The notes: generated by a model from the sequence alone, not told the origin. Positions 56,615 through 63,696 are shown, counted from the stretch's first letter. The stretch is DNA of 64,000 bases from Deltaproteobacteria bacterium GWA2_38_16 (GCA_001797335.1 MGPE01000005.1:217013-281012); one strand, 5' to 3'. Translations and numbers: made by a program.

Positions 56615-57718
56615 ATGGATTTTAAATTACCCGATATTGGTGAAGGCATTCACGAGGGAGAAATTGTAAAATGGCTTGTGAAAGAGGGCGATATCGTCAA
56701 AGAAGACCAGCCTCTTGTAGAAGTCATGACAGATAAAGCGACGGTTGAAATTCCTTCGCCTGCCAAAGGAAAAATCCAAAAAATTTATTGTAAAGAAGGG
56801 CAAATTGTCAAAGTAGAATCTGTGATTGTGACGATTGCGGAGGAAGGAGTTGCTCAAAGTCATCCTGAGCGGAGCTCGGGATCTCTTGCGACTCCTGCTA
56901 TTCGAAAACTCGCCAAAGATTTAGGAATAGATCTTTCAACGGTGAAAGGCACAGGCCCCGGCGGAAGAATCATCGAACAAGATCTTAAAACCAGTCATCC
57001 AGCCCCTTCCAGTCATACAAGCTCTTCTAGTCATCCCGAGCGGAGCGAGGGATCTCAAGAACGGATTCCTCTTCGTGGCATTCGAAAAACCATTGCTCAG
57101 CATCTGCAAAAAGCAAAACAACTGGCTCCTCATTATACCTATGTGGACGAGGTAGACATGACGGATTTGGTAAAACTTCGAGATGAAAAAGACAAAATTT
57201 CTTATATTGCATTTATTGCAAAAGCCCTAATTCCAGCGTTAAAAGAATTCCCCTATCTCAATGCTTCATTAGATGAGGTTACTCAAGAAATTATTCTAAA
57301 AAAATATTATCATGTGGGTGTGGCCGTAGCGACAGAAGATGGGTTGGTAGTCCCGGTGGTCAAAGATACAGATAAGAAAACTATTGATGATGTTGCCAAA
57401 GAAATTGTGCGTTTATCTGAAGATGTGAGACAACACAAAGCCAAGCCAGAGGAACTGAAAGGTGGAACTTTTACCATTACGAGCATTGGATCTATTGGGG
57501 GTGTGTTTTCTACTCCCATTATTAACACTCCAGAAGTGGCTATTTTGGGTGTGAATAAAATCGTTGAACGACCGGTGATTCGAGAGGGAAAAGTGGTCCC
57601 TCGCCATATGATGTATTTGTCTTTGACGTTGGATCACCGTGTAGTCGATGGTGCCATTGCCGCTCATTTTATGAATAAGTTGATTAGCATTCTTCAAAAT
57701 CCAAGGACAATTTCATGA
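56615..57718 (+). CDS. Dihydrolipoamide acyltransferase (E2)
   Basis: 367 residues. One lipoyl domain (about 1-78) with acceptor Lys41 in MTDKATVEIP, a peripheral-subunit-binding domain (about 88-124, ATPAIRKLAKDLGID, GTGPGGRI), and the catalytic core (about 148-367) with HRVVDG near the end. Two palindromic repeats encode SHPERSSGS (about 81-89) and SHPERSEGS (about 138-146), both in the flexible linkers that flank the binding domain. It overlaps E3 by 4 bases. Confidence 0.95.
   Translation: MDFKLPDIGEGIHEGEIVKWLVKEGDIVKEDQPLVEVMTDKATVEIPSPAKGKIQKIYCKEGQIVKVESVIVTIAEEGVAQSHPERSSGSLATPAIRKLAKDLGIDLSTVKGTGPGGRIIEQDLKTSHPAPSSHTSSSSHPERSEGSQERIPLRGIRKTIAQHLQKAKQLAPHYTYVDEVDMTDLVKLRDEKDKISYIAFIAKALIPALKEFPYLNASLDEVTQEIILKKYYHVGVAVATEDGLVVPVVKDTDKKTIDDVAKEIVRLSEDVRQHKAKPEELKGGTFTITSIGSIGGVFSTPIINTPEVAILGVNKIVERPVIREGKVVPRHMMYLSLTLDHRVVDGAIAAHFMNKLISILQNPRTIS
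56859..56884 (+). repeat. Palindromic repeat in E2 linker 1
   Basis: GTCATCCTGAGCGGAGCTCG, then GGATCT; translated SHPERSSGS. Confidence 0.87.
57030..57055 (+). repeat. Palindromic repeat in E2 linker 2
   Basis: GTCATCCCGAGCGGAGCGAG, then GGATCT; translated SHPERSEGS in the same frame as the first copy. Confidence 0.88.
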
Positions 57719-59094
57719 GGTACGATGCCGTTGTTATCGGAGGAGGGCCTGGAGGTTATGTGTGTGCCATTCGGCTGGCACAGCTCGGCAAAAAAGTAGC
57801 TTTGGTGGAAAAACATAAATTGGGAGGAGAGTGTTTAAATTACGGATGCATCCCCTCGAAAGCTCTTATTTTTGCAAGTAGTCTCTATGATAAAATCCAG
57901 CATGCTTCAGATTTTGGAATTGAAGTAGAAAATGTTCACCTCAATATCGATAAGCTCCACTCTTTTAGAACAGCACTGATTACAAAATTAAATACGGGAA
58001 TTGGTTTTTTATTAAAACATAATAAAGTGGATGTCATCTCTGGCCAGGCTCAATTTATTTCCCCTCAAAAAATAAGCGTAAATGGTTCCCAAGATGTAGA
58101 AGCGGATTCTTTTGTGGTCTCTACCGGCAGTGAGCCCATTCAAATTCCTGGGTTTGAATATGATGGAAATTTTATTATGGGTTCTAAAGAAGCCTTAGAG
58201 CTTTCCCCCCTACCTAAAAATTTATTGGTGTTGGGAGGCGGTGTTATTGGGTTAGAACTTGGCACATATTTTTCAAAATTGGGATCAAAAGTTTCTATTG
58301 TTGAAATGATGGATCAATTGCTTCCTGGTGTGGATAAGGAATTGGTATCGGTTGTAGAGCGGGCACTTAAAAAACGAGGAGTAGAAATTTATACGTCAAC
58401 CAAAGCCAAAAAAATAGAAAAATCGAATGGTGTTTCGTTAAAGATTGAAGCACCTGATGGTGAAAAAGTATTAACGGCGGATAAACTTTTAGTAACCATT
58501 GGTCGAAAGGCATCTGTGGGGACATTAGGATTAGACAAGGCTCAAGTGAAAGTTTCCGAAAAAGGATTTATTGTCGTGGATGAAAATTTAAAGACATCAA
58601 ATTCTCATATCTATGCCATTGGCGATGTGACAGGGCAGCCACTTTTGGCCCACAAAGCCTCTCATGATGGAATTTCAGTGGCTGAATATATTGTAAAAAA
58701 TAAAAATAGAAAAAAATCTCCCATGAGTTGGGCTATTTTTACAGATCCAGAAATTGCGGGCGTTGGGCTTAGCCAAGACGAAGCCCAAAAAGGGGGAAAA
58801 AATGTGATAGTTGGAAAATTTCCCTTTATGGCTTTAGGCAGGGCACTGGCCGTATCTGAACCCGAAGGATTTGTTAAAGTGATTGCCGATCGTGATACAC
58901 AAGAAGTGCTAGGGGTTTTTATGGTGGGGGCACATACATCTGATTTAATCTCTGAAAGTGCACTTGCCGTCACCCATCATTTAAGGTTAGAAGATATTGC
59001 AGATACCATTCACCCCCATCCAACGCTCCCAGAAGGATTTATGGAAGCGGCGCAAGTCGCATTAGGAAAGGCTATTCACATTCCAAACCGATGA
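57715..59094 (+). CDS. lpd: Dihydrolipoyl dehydrogenase (E3)
   Basis: 459 residues. FAD motif VIGGGPGGYVCAIRLAQ, redox disulfide Cys40/Cys45 in GGECLNYGCIPSKAL, NAD motif LVLGGGVIGLELGTYFSKLG, IYAIGDVTG and the C-terminal His-Glu pair in HPHPTLPEGFMEA from the partner subunit. It reoxidises lipoamide in the complex built by the three preceding genes. It overlaps lipB by 4 bases. Confidence 0.97.
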   Translation: MRYDAVVIGGGPGGYVCAIRLAQLGKKVALVEKHKLGGECLNYGCIPSKALIFASSLYDKIQHASDFGIEVENVHLNIDKLHSFRTALITKLNTGIGFLLKHNKVDVISGQAQFISPQKISVNGSQDVEADSFVVSTGSEPIQIPGFEYDGNFIMGSKEALELSPLPKNLLVLGGGVIGLELGTYFSKLGSKVSIVEMMDQLLPGVDKELVSVVERALKKRGVEIYTSTKAKKIEKSNGVSLKIEAPDGEKVLTADKLLVTIGRKASVGTLGLDKAQVKVSEKGFIVVDENLKTSNSHIYAIGDVTGQPLLAHKASHDGISVAEYIVKNKNRKKSPMSWAIFTDPEIAGVGLSQDEAQKGGKNVIVGKFPFMALGRALAVSEPEGFVKVIADRDTQEVLGVFMVGAHTSDLISESALAVTHHLRLEDIADTIHPHPTLPEGFMEAAQVALGKAIHIPNR

Positions 59095-59882
59095 AAATTA
59101 TTGATTTAGGCATTAAAGAATATGGAGAAGTGTGGGAGCTCCAAAAAGGGCTCGTGTTGGATCGAGCCCAAAATATTATTTCCAATACACTGCTTTTGGT
59201 CGAACACCCGCATGTGATTACCAAAGGACGCAGATCCAAAAATACAGATATTGTTCATGTGAATGCTCCTGTGTTTGAAGTCGAGCGGGGCGGGGAAGTC
59301 ACCTATCATGGACCCGGACAGCTTGTGGGTTATCCGATTGTCTATATTCATCGATTTGGGGTTAAAAAATACATGGAGCTTTTGGAAGAAGTCGTGATCC
59401 AAACCTTAAAAAAATTTGATATCCATGGTGAGCGAAAAGCCGGAGCCACAGGCGTGTGGGTTCACAGTCATCCTGAGCGTAGCGAAGGATCTCTTAAGAA
59501 AATTGCATCTCTCGGGGTAGCGGTCAAAAAATGGGTGACCTATCATGGATTTGCGCTGAATGTGAATACGGATTTAGAGTATTTTAAAATGATCCGCCCG
59601 TGTGGGTTTGACGCATCTGTGATGACATCGATAAAAGAAATTTTACAAAGAGATGTGGACATGCAAGAGATTAAGAGGGAGCTTTCCTATCAATGGAAAG
59701 TAATATTTGGTTCATGGGTGGGTGGCGCTGAAGGAGAGGCTCCGTCACCGCGCCCGCAGCGTACGCGAGGACGGATGATGGAGAGTGTCCTTCAGCGACA
59801 GGACCCAGAGATTGACGTGTTATCCAGTGATAGATCCTTCATCAGCGGGTACCCGCATCGTTTTCTCCGCGATGACTTCTAA
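59091..59882 (+). CDS. lipB: Octanoyl-[ACP]:protein N-octanoyltransferase with repeat-derived insert and tail
   Basis: Transfers octanoate from ACP to lipoyl domains, ahead of LipA. 263 residues against a usual 210-230. Key segments: RGGEVTYHGPGQLVGYPI, catalytic Lys in KKIASLGVAVKKWVTYHG, and Cys171 in MIRPCGFDASVMTS. A repeat at 59467-59492 adds SHPERSEGS (126-134) just before the catalytic lysine loop. The C-terminus beyond about residue 210 is encoded by two further palindromes (59726-59797 and 59832-59876), so that tail is likely not functional sequence of the family. Confidence 0.93.
   Translation: MKIIDLGIKEYGEVWELQKGLVLDRAQNIISNTLLLVEHPHVITKGRRSKNTDIVHVNAPVFEVERGGEVTYHGPGQLVGYPIVYIHRFGVKKYMELLEEVVIQTLKKFDIHGERKAGATGVWVHSHPERSEGSLKKIASLGVAVKKWVTYHGFALNVNTDLEYFKMIRPCGFDASVMTSIKEILQRDVDMQEIKRELSYQWKVIFGSWVGGAEGEAPSPRPQRTRGRMMESVLQRQDPEIDVLSSDRSFISGYPHRFLRDDF
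59467..59492 (+). repeat. Palindromic repeat inside lipB
   Basis: GTCATCCTGAGCGTAGCGAA, then GGATCT; translated SHPERSEGS. Confidence 0.87.
59726..59797. repeat. Second type of palindrome in the 3' part of lipB
   Basis: Arms CGCTGAAGGAGAGGCTCC (59726-59743) and GGAGAGTGTCCTTCAGCG (59780-59797) pair imperfectly. The centre is GC-rich, unlike surrounding sequence. Confidence 0.65.
59832..59876 (-). repeat. Degenerate palindromic repeat at the lipB/aroE junction
   Basis: Begins AGATCCTTC and ends GCGATGAC, the two ends of the dispersed family, with CGGGTACCCG inside. Its GATGAC end contains the aroE start codon. Confidence 0.55.
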
Positions 59883-60699
59883 ATGGATTGGGATCTTAGG
59901 ATTCCCTCTTACCCATAGCCTTTCCAAGCAGATTCACATAGAAAAATTACAAAAAGCCAATCTGAACTATGAATTTCGGATTTTGGAATGGTCTTCCGTG
60001 GATGTCGATCGACATCTCCAAGAATTAAAAAAAGATCCTACCTGTGTTGGGTTTTCTGTGACGATGCCCTATAAAGAAAAGATTATTTCCTATCTCGACC
60101 ACTGTGATGAATTTGCGAAAAAAGTTTCTGCAGTAAACTGTGTCAAAAATGTAGGAGGGCAGTGGTGGGGATATAATACCGATGCCCCAGGGTTTATGAA
60201 GCATTTTAAACTGTGGAATCCTTTGCCACCCAAAGAGGTTCATGTGGTTGTCATTGGAGCTGGAGCCACGGCAAGAACCTTAAGCTATGCATTGGCACAA
60301 GAAGGCTATCGAAATTTTACTTTCATCAATCGCACAGAAGAAAAAGCAAAAGCCTGGGCTCAAAAAATAAAAACTTTTTTCTCAAATATTCAAACTAAAG
60401 TTTTGAAATGGGGAGATCCTTCGCCCTGTGAGCTCAGGATGACGAATGTTTTTCTCATGAACACAACGCCTTTTAGCCCTGTCATTCTGAGCGCAGCGAA
60501 GAATCTCATTTCCCCTGCCTGGATTTTTGATGTGGCGTATAATCCACCAAGTTTGTCATTCCCGCGAAAGCGGGAATCTATGGATCCCCGCCTACGCGGG
60601 GATGACAGCCAGTGCCGCGAAAGGTGTTTTTACACAATGAACGGCTGGCCTATGTTTGAAGCACAAGCCGATCTGGCATTTAAAATCTGGACGCGATGA
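59872..60699 (+). CDS. aroE: Shikimate dehydrogenase with several repeat-derived inserts
   Basis: NADPH reduction of 3-dehydroshikimate in aromatic amino-acid synthesis. 275 residues from ATG 59872. Ser16/Ser18 (PLTHSLS), catalytic Lys68 (TMPYKEKI), Asn89 (AVNCVKN) and Asp104 (YNTDAPGF) are intact, as are NADP motif VIGAGATARTL, NRTEEKA and late Gln in FEAQADLAFKIW. Palindromic repeats encode parts of about 181-191, 204-212 and 228-245 (FPRKRESMDPRLRGDD). Activity is likely, since all key residues remain, but the C-terminal half is heavily rebuilt. Confidence 0.9.
   Translation: MTSKWIGILGFPLTHSLSKQIHIEKLQKANLNYEFRILEWSSVDVDRHLQELKKDPTCVGFSVTMPYKEKIISYLDHCDEFAKKVSAVNCVKNVGGQWWGYNTDAPGFMKHFKLWNPLPPKEVHVVVIGAGATARTLSYALAQEGYRNFTFINRTEEKAKAWAQKIKTFFSNIQTKVLKWGDPSPCELRMTNVFLMNTTPFSPVILSAAKNLISPAWIFDVAYNPPSLSFPRKRESMDPRLRGDDSQCRERCFYTMNGWPMFEAQADLAFKIWTR
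60414..60443 (-). repeat. Palindromic repeat inside aroE (first)
   Basis: Inverted copy: AGATCCTTCGCCC, then GAGCTCAGGATGAC. Translated about GDPSPCELRMT. Confidence 0.75.
60481..60506 (+). repeat. Palindromic repeat inside aroE (second)
   Basis: GTCATTCTGAGCGCAGCGAA, then GAATCT; translated VILSAAKNL, a different frame from the lipB and E2 copies. Confidence 0.87.
60555..60606. repeat. Composite two-hairpin repeat inside aroE (third)
   Basis: GTCATTCCCGC GAAA GCGGGAATCT (60555-60579) followed by GGATCCCCGCC...GGGGATGAC (60582-60606). Same unit as 29829-29889. Confidence 0.88.
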
Positions 60700-60700
60700 T

Positions 60701-60728
60701 AGATTCCCGCGCTTCACGCGGGAATGAC
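60701..60728 (-). repeat. Palindromic repeat between aroE and the rhodanese gene
   Basis: AGATTCCCGCG, then CGCGGGAATGAC. It starts 2 bases after the aroE stop and ends 2 bases before the convergent stop; it could act as a bidirectional terminator. Confidence 0.85.
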
Positions 60729-60729
60729 T

Positions 60730-61197
60730 TTAAGCTGCTTTTTTCTTAGGTTGCTGTTGTTTCGGTTGCTGCGGCTGTTGTAATGGGACGACCACAGATT
60801 GTTTAGCCGGCTGTTTGGGTTGAGTTTCTGCCTGTGGAGGTGCAGTAATCACATTGGGTTTATAATTCGGGTCACCTTCCACATGAAATTGATTTTTAAG
60901 CCAGCTATCTAATCCGCCTTCCAGTGCCCACACCCGAAATCCCATTTTACCTAGAATTTCTTGGGCAAATTCAGCTCCTCGGCATAGATGATTGGCAGAG
61001 TAGACGATAATATCAATGTGGCGATTAAGCCATTGATTGGCTTTTGTTTCTAGCTCTTGAAGGGGGATATTAATAGCCCCCGTGACATGAAGCTTTAAAT
61101 AATCATGAGCGGGTAAAACATCTACCAAGATAAAATCAGCATGATTATCCATCCGACTTTTTAATTCTTCAGGAGTTAATATTTTTTCTTTTTTCAT
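60730..61197 (-). CDS. Rhodanese-fold protein lacking the usual catalytic Cys, Q/P-rich tail
   Basis: 155 residues from the Met at 61197, chosen for GAGGAGG about 7 bases upstream. Rhodanese landmarks: FILVDVLPAHDYLKLHVTGAINIP and ALEGGLDSWL. In the active-site loop IIVYSANHLCRGAEFA, Ser67 stands where the catalytic Cys normally follows Tyr; Cys72 sits five residues later. Sulfurtransferase activity is doubtful. The last 45 residues are Gln/Pro/Lys-rich and disordered-looking. Convergent with aroE. Confidence 0.82.
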   Translation of the reverse strand: MKKEKILTPEELKSRMDNHADFILVDVLPAHDYLKLHVTGAINIPLQELETKANQWLNRHIDIIVYSANHLCRGAEFAQEILGKMGFRVWALEGGLDSWLKNQFHVEGDPNYKPNVITAPPQAETQPKQPAKQSVVVPLQQPQQPKQQQPKKKAA

Positions 61198-61210
61198 AAA
61201 ATTCCTCCTC

Positions 61211-61236
61211 GTCATCCCCGACTTGATCGGGGATCC
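61211..61236 (+). repeat. Palindromic repeat upstream of the rhodanese gene
   Basis: GTCATCCCCGA, CTTG, TCGGGGATCC; close to perfect hairpin. Confidence 0.86.
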
Positions 61237-61270
61237 ATTGTTTACACAGAACGTATCGGCCTTCTTTCCA

Positions 61271-61287
61271 TGAATCTTTAATGAGAA
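61271..61287 (+). repeat. Left 17-bp direct repeat bounding the accessory island
   Basis: TGAATCTTTAATGAGAA; an identical copy lies at 63694-63710. Confidence 0.8.
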
Positions 61288-61374
61288 AAATATAAAAAAA
61301 TGACTGGTAATTGACGAAGGATTATTCATTGGTTGTTAAAAATCTTGTGTCTAAATCTAAAAATAGCATACCTC

Positions 61375-61409
61375 TAGACAAACGTCTTTATGTAGACTAT
61401 AATAAAGAC
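61375..61409 (+). promoter_or_regulatory. Promoter with operator-like palindrome for the 61423 gene
   Basis: TAGACA (61375-61380), 17 bases, consensus TATAAT (61398-61403). The palindrome GTCTTTAT (61384-61391) / ATAAAGAC (61402-61409) overlaps the -10, the usual place for autorepression. Confidence 0.7.
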
Positions 61410-61422
61410 TAGAATAATAGTT

Positions 61423-61719
61423 ATGAAATATAAAGATATAGACAATTTTTTATTTGAATCTTTAACCGTATTAAAGGCGAAATTATCGGAATATAATGAT
61501 GCGGTAGCTAAGAATGATTATTTTTTGGCCGTTACAAAAAATGGCAAGCCTGAAACCGTGCTTATTAAATTTGATACTCTTAAAGAATTATTAAAAAAAT
61601 ATCATTCTTCTGCTCGTCATTATTTTGATGTGGCTCATCTTAAACGTAAAAAAAGGAATCCTATTAAAGAAAAATGGCTTAAAAAATGGAATCAATTAGG
61701 TCCATATGAAAAAAAGTGA
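61423..61719 (+). CDS. Phd/YefM-like small protein (putative antitoxin)
   Basis: 98 residues. LSEYNDAVAKNDYFLAVTKNGKPETVLI resembles the Phd/YefM DNA-binding fold, where 'TKNGKP' precedes a hydrophobic strand. The C-terminal third is basic and unstructured-looking, as antitoxin tails often are. It overlaps the nucleotidyltransferase gene by 14 bases and sits behind a promoter with an operator palindrome. Antitoxin role is inference. No Shine-Dalgarno visible. Confidence 0.6.
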   Translation: MKYKDIDNFLFESLTVLKAKLSEYNDAVAKNDYFLAVTKNGKPETVLIKFDTLKELLKKYHSSARHYFDVAHLKRKKRNPIKEKWLKKWNQLGPYEKK

Positions 61720-62338
61720 TTTATTAAAAAAAGAGTTAAGAGATGCTGCTTTAATTACTCGAAGAGACAAGCGTACGTTGGCGCTTTCTGTAGTACTCCA
61801 AAAAGCTTTATTGCCCTATAAGCTTTATCCTATTTTGGTGGGAGGGTCTGCTGTGGAGTATTACACAAGAGGGGAATATGCTTCTGGAGATATCGATTAT
61901 GTTTTGCCTACTTCAGATATTCTAAAAGAGATTATGGCTCAATTGGGTTTTAAAAAAGAGGGGAGGTTATTTATTCATCCGGAATTGCATTTAGTTATCG
62001 AATTTCCATCCTCCTATTTAGAGAAAAATGAAACTTTTGATGAAATTACAGAAGGCAATATTAAAGTAAGAATTATTGCTTTGGAAGATTTAATTATTGA
62101 TCGGTTAAATACTTTTAAGTGGGGAAAGGTAACAGCTGAAGGAGAAAACATATTGCTCCTATTGGATAAGCTGTCTGAGGGTGGATTTAGAAATCTTAAA
62201 CAAAAGGCAAAATTTCATGATGTTTTGGATATGCTAAATAAGTTAGTTTCATTAAAAGATAAAATTCAAAAAAAACACCTTACTAAAATAAAAGCGACAG
62301 ATTTACTAAAAGAAATCATTCATAAAAATAGATGTTAA
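61706..62338 (+). CDS. Nucleotidyltransferase-fold protein (putative toxin), first pair
   Basis: 210 residues. VGGSAVEYYTRGEYASGDIDYV carries the nucleotidyltransferase GG...DxD core (Asp-Ile-Asp), and a later VRIIALEDLIIDRL matches AbiEii/DUF6036-type proteins, where the conserved helix follows. Such proteins serve as toxins in some toxin-antitoxin and abortive-infection systems by nucleotidylating tRNA or proteins. The target is unknown here. Confidence 0.68.
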   Translation: MKKSDLLKKELRDAALITRRDKRTLALSVVLQKALLPYKLYPILVGGSAVEYYTRGEYASGDIDYVLPTSDILKEIMAQLGFKKEGRLFIHPELHLVIEFPSSYLEKNETFDEITEGNIKVRIIALEDLIIDRLNTFKWGKVTAEGENILLLLDKLSEGGFRNLKQKAKFHDVLDMLNKLVSLKDKIQKKHLTKIKATDLLKEIIHKNRC

Positions 62339-62348
62339 GGCAAAAAAA

Positions 62349-62386
62349 GACTAGTAATTGACAATTAGTCATTTATTAGTTATTAT
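62349..62386 (+). promoter_or_regulatory. Promoter for the second nucleotidyltransferase pair
   Basis: TTGACA (62358-62363), 17 bases, TATTAT (62381-62386). GACTA (62349) and TAGTC (62366) form an inverted repeat around the -35. Confidence 0.65.
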
Positions 62387-62397
62387 TATCTTATCCC

Positions 62398-62423
62398 GTC
62401 ATCCCAGGCGTGACCTGGGATCC
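62398..62423 (+). repeat. Palindromic repeat between promoter and second pair
   Basis: GTCATCCCAGGCG, then CCTGGGATCC; would lie in the 5' leader of the message. Confidence 0.84.
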
Positions 62424-62443
62424 AGTATGGAAAGGTTAAAAAA

Positions 62444-62980
62444 ATGAAAAAAATAAATAAAAAAGAATGGATGAAGGCTCTAGAGTGTTTGGATACACAT
62501 CTGGATAGGCCGATGAAGCTTTTAATTGTGGGTGGAGGGGCTCTTTTGTTGGCGCATGATTTACCGTTGGCCACCTCTGATATTGATGCGGTTCCTTTTC
62601 AATCGGATTGGACGCTCTCTCAGTTGGATCAAAAAGTAAAAGAAGTAGCTGAGAAACTGCATTTGAGCCCAGATTGGCTAAATCCTTATTTTATGAGTTT
62701 CTCTTATGTCTTACCTAAAGATTATGATGAGCGTCTGATCCCTATTTTTAAAGGGAAAAATATGAATGCCTTTGCATTGGGAGTAGAGGATCTATTGATT
62801 TTAAAATGTTTTGCAGGTCGAGAGCGCGATATAGGACATGCTCGTTTTTTAATAAAAAAGTGTAAAAATCTTACTCTCATTGAAAAACATCTTGAATCTC
62901 TTTTAGATCAACGTGTTCCTAAAGCACAAGAAGCCTTGGATTTTTTTGATGAAATAAAAGAGTTAATTGGAAAAAAATAA
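62444..62980 (+). CDS. DUF6036-like nucleotidyltransferase, second pair
   Basis: 178 residues. IVGGGALLLAHDLPLATSDIDAV shows the GGG...DxD nucleotidyltransferase core; FALGVEDLLILKCFAGRERDIGHARFLI is the usual downstream helix with conserved Lys and Asp. It is not closely similar to the 61706 protein, so this is not a simple duplication. Its stop overlaps the next gene by one base. Confidence 0.72.
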   Translation: MKKINKKEWMKALECLDTHLDRPMKLLIVGGGALLLAHDLPLATSDIDAVPFQSDWTLSQLDQKVKEVAEKLHLSPDWLNPYFMSFSYVLPKDYDERLIPIFKGKNMNAFALGVEDLLILKCFAGRERDIGHARFLIKKCKNLTLIEKHLESLLDQRVPKAQEALDFFDEIKELIGKK

Positions 62981-63696
62981 TGTCTCTTTTAAAACATATT
63001 CCTTCTGATTCAGATCTCATGAGGCTTTATTGGGAGCTTTCTCAAATCGGTGCTGATTGTGTGGGGGATAAAGTGCCCTGGAAATATTCCCTTAAATCGC
63101 CTAAATCCAAAGAAGAACTTATTTTATTGGCCTGTGAAATGCTGCGATATGATCCAAGGCTTTTATCTATTTTAATTATTTATTTTTTAAATCACTGGAA
63201 AGAGCTAAATCCTATGATGCTGAGAGAAGGTTTATTATCATTAAAAGCACCTCAGGTATTGGGAGTGTTGAAAGAGTTTATTTTTAATTATACTCAGGAT
63301 GATGAATTAAAATATTTTTTAGAATATATAACGCGTGGGATAAAACCAGTTTCTCCTCAGTTATTCTTTATTGGGTTATTTTCTGTTGGAAGCCAACGAC
63401 ATGAATTAACTTCTCAAAAAAGTTTAAAACAGTACATGCGATGGGGATTTTTAGGTATGGAGCGTCCCGTGGTGAATGTCATGACCAAGAAAGCCATTGG
63501 ATCGTATGATATGAAAACAAGACAAAAAATAATTGTAGATATTTCGCGCTCTAAAGAAAATTTTTCTATCAAAGAATATTTAGAAACGCTGGATTTTAGT
63601 ATTTCCAGGCAACAGGCACTTTATGATTTAAAGCATTGTAAAAACATTTTTCTTAAAGGCCATGGCCGCGGTGCTCGCTGGTGTCCCAAGAAGTGA
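62980..63696 (+). CDS. Partner of the second nucleotidyltransferase, possible C-terminal winged helix
   Basis: 238 residues with no clear family. The C-terminal 50 residues (KEYLETLDFSISRQQALYDLKH then IFLKGHGRGARW) fit a winged helix with a Gly/Arg wing, as in many DNA-binding antitoxins. The N-terminal part is helical. It overlaps the DUF6036-like gene by one base; the order toxin-like then regulator-like is reversed relative to AbiEi-AbiEii. Its stop codon starts the right direct repeat. Confidence 0.55.
   Translation: MSLLKHIPSDSDLMRLYWELSQIGADCVGDKVPWKYSLKSPKSKEELILLACEMLRYDPRLLSILIIYFLNHWKELNPMMLREGLLSLKAPQVLGVLKEFIFNYTQDDELKYFLEYITRGIKPVSPQLFFIGLFSVGSQRHELTSQKSLKQYMRWGFLGMERPVVNVMTKKAIGSYDMKTRQKIIVDISRSKENFSIKEYLETLDFSISRQQALYDLKHCKNIFLKGHGRGARWCPKK

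Noticed and set aside
19444-62423. CRISPR array from the repeated hairpins
   Set aside because: Copies are dispersed over 43 kb, differ in sequence and orientation, and have no regular spacers or cas genes.
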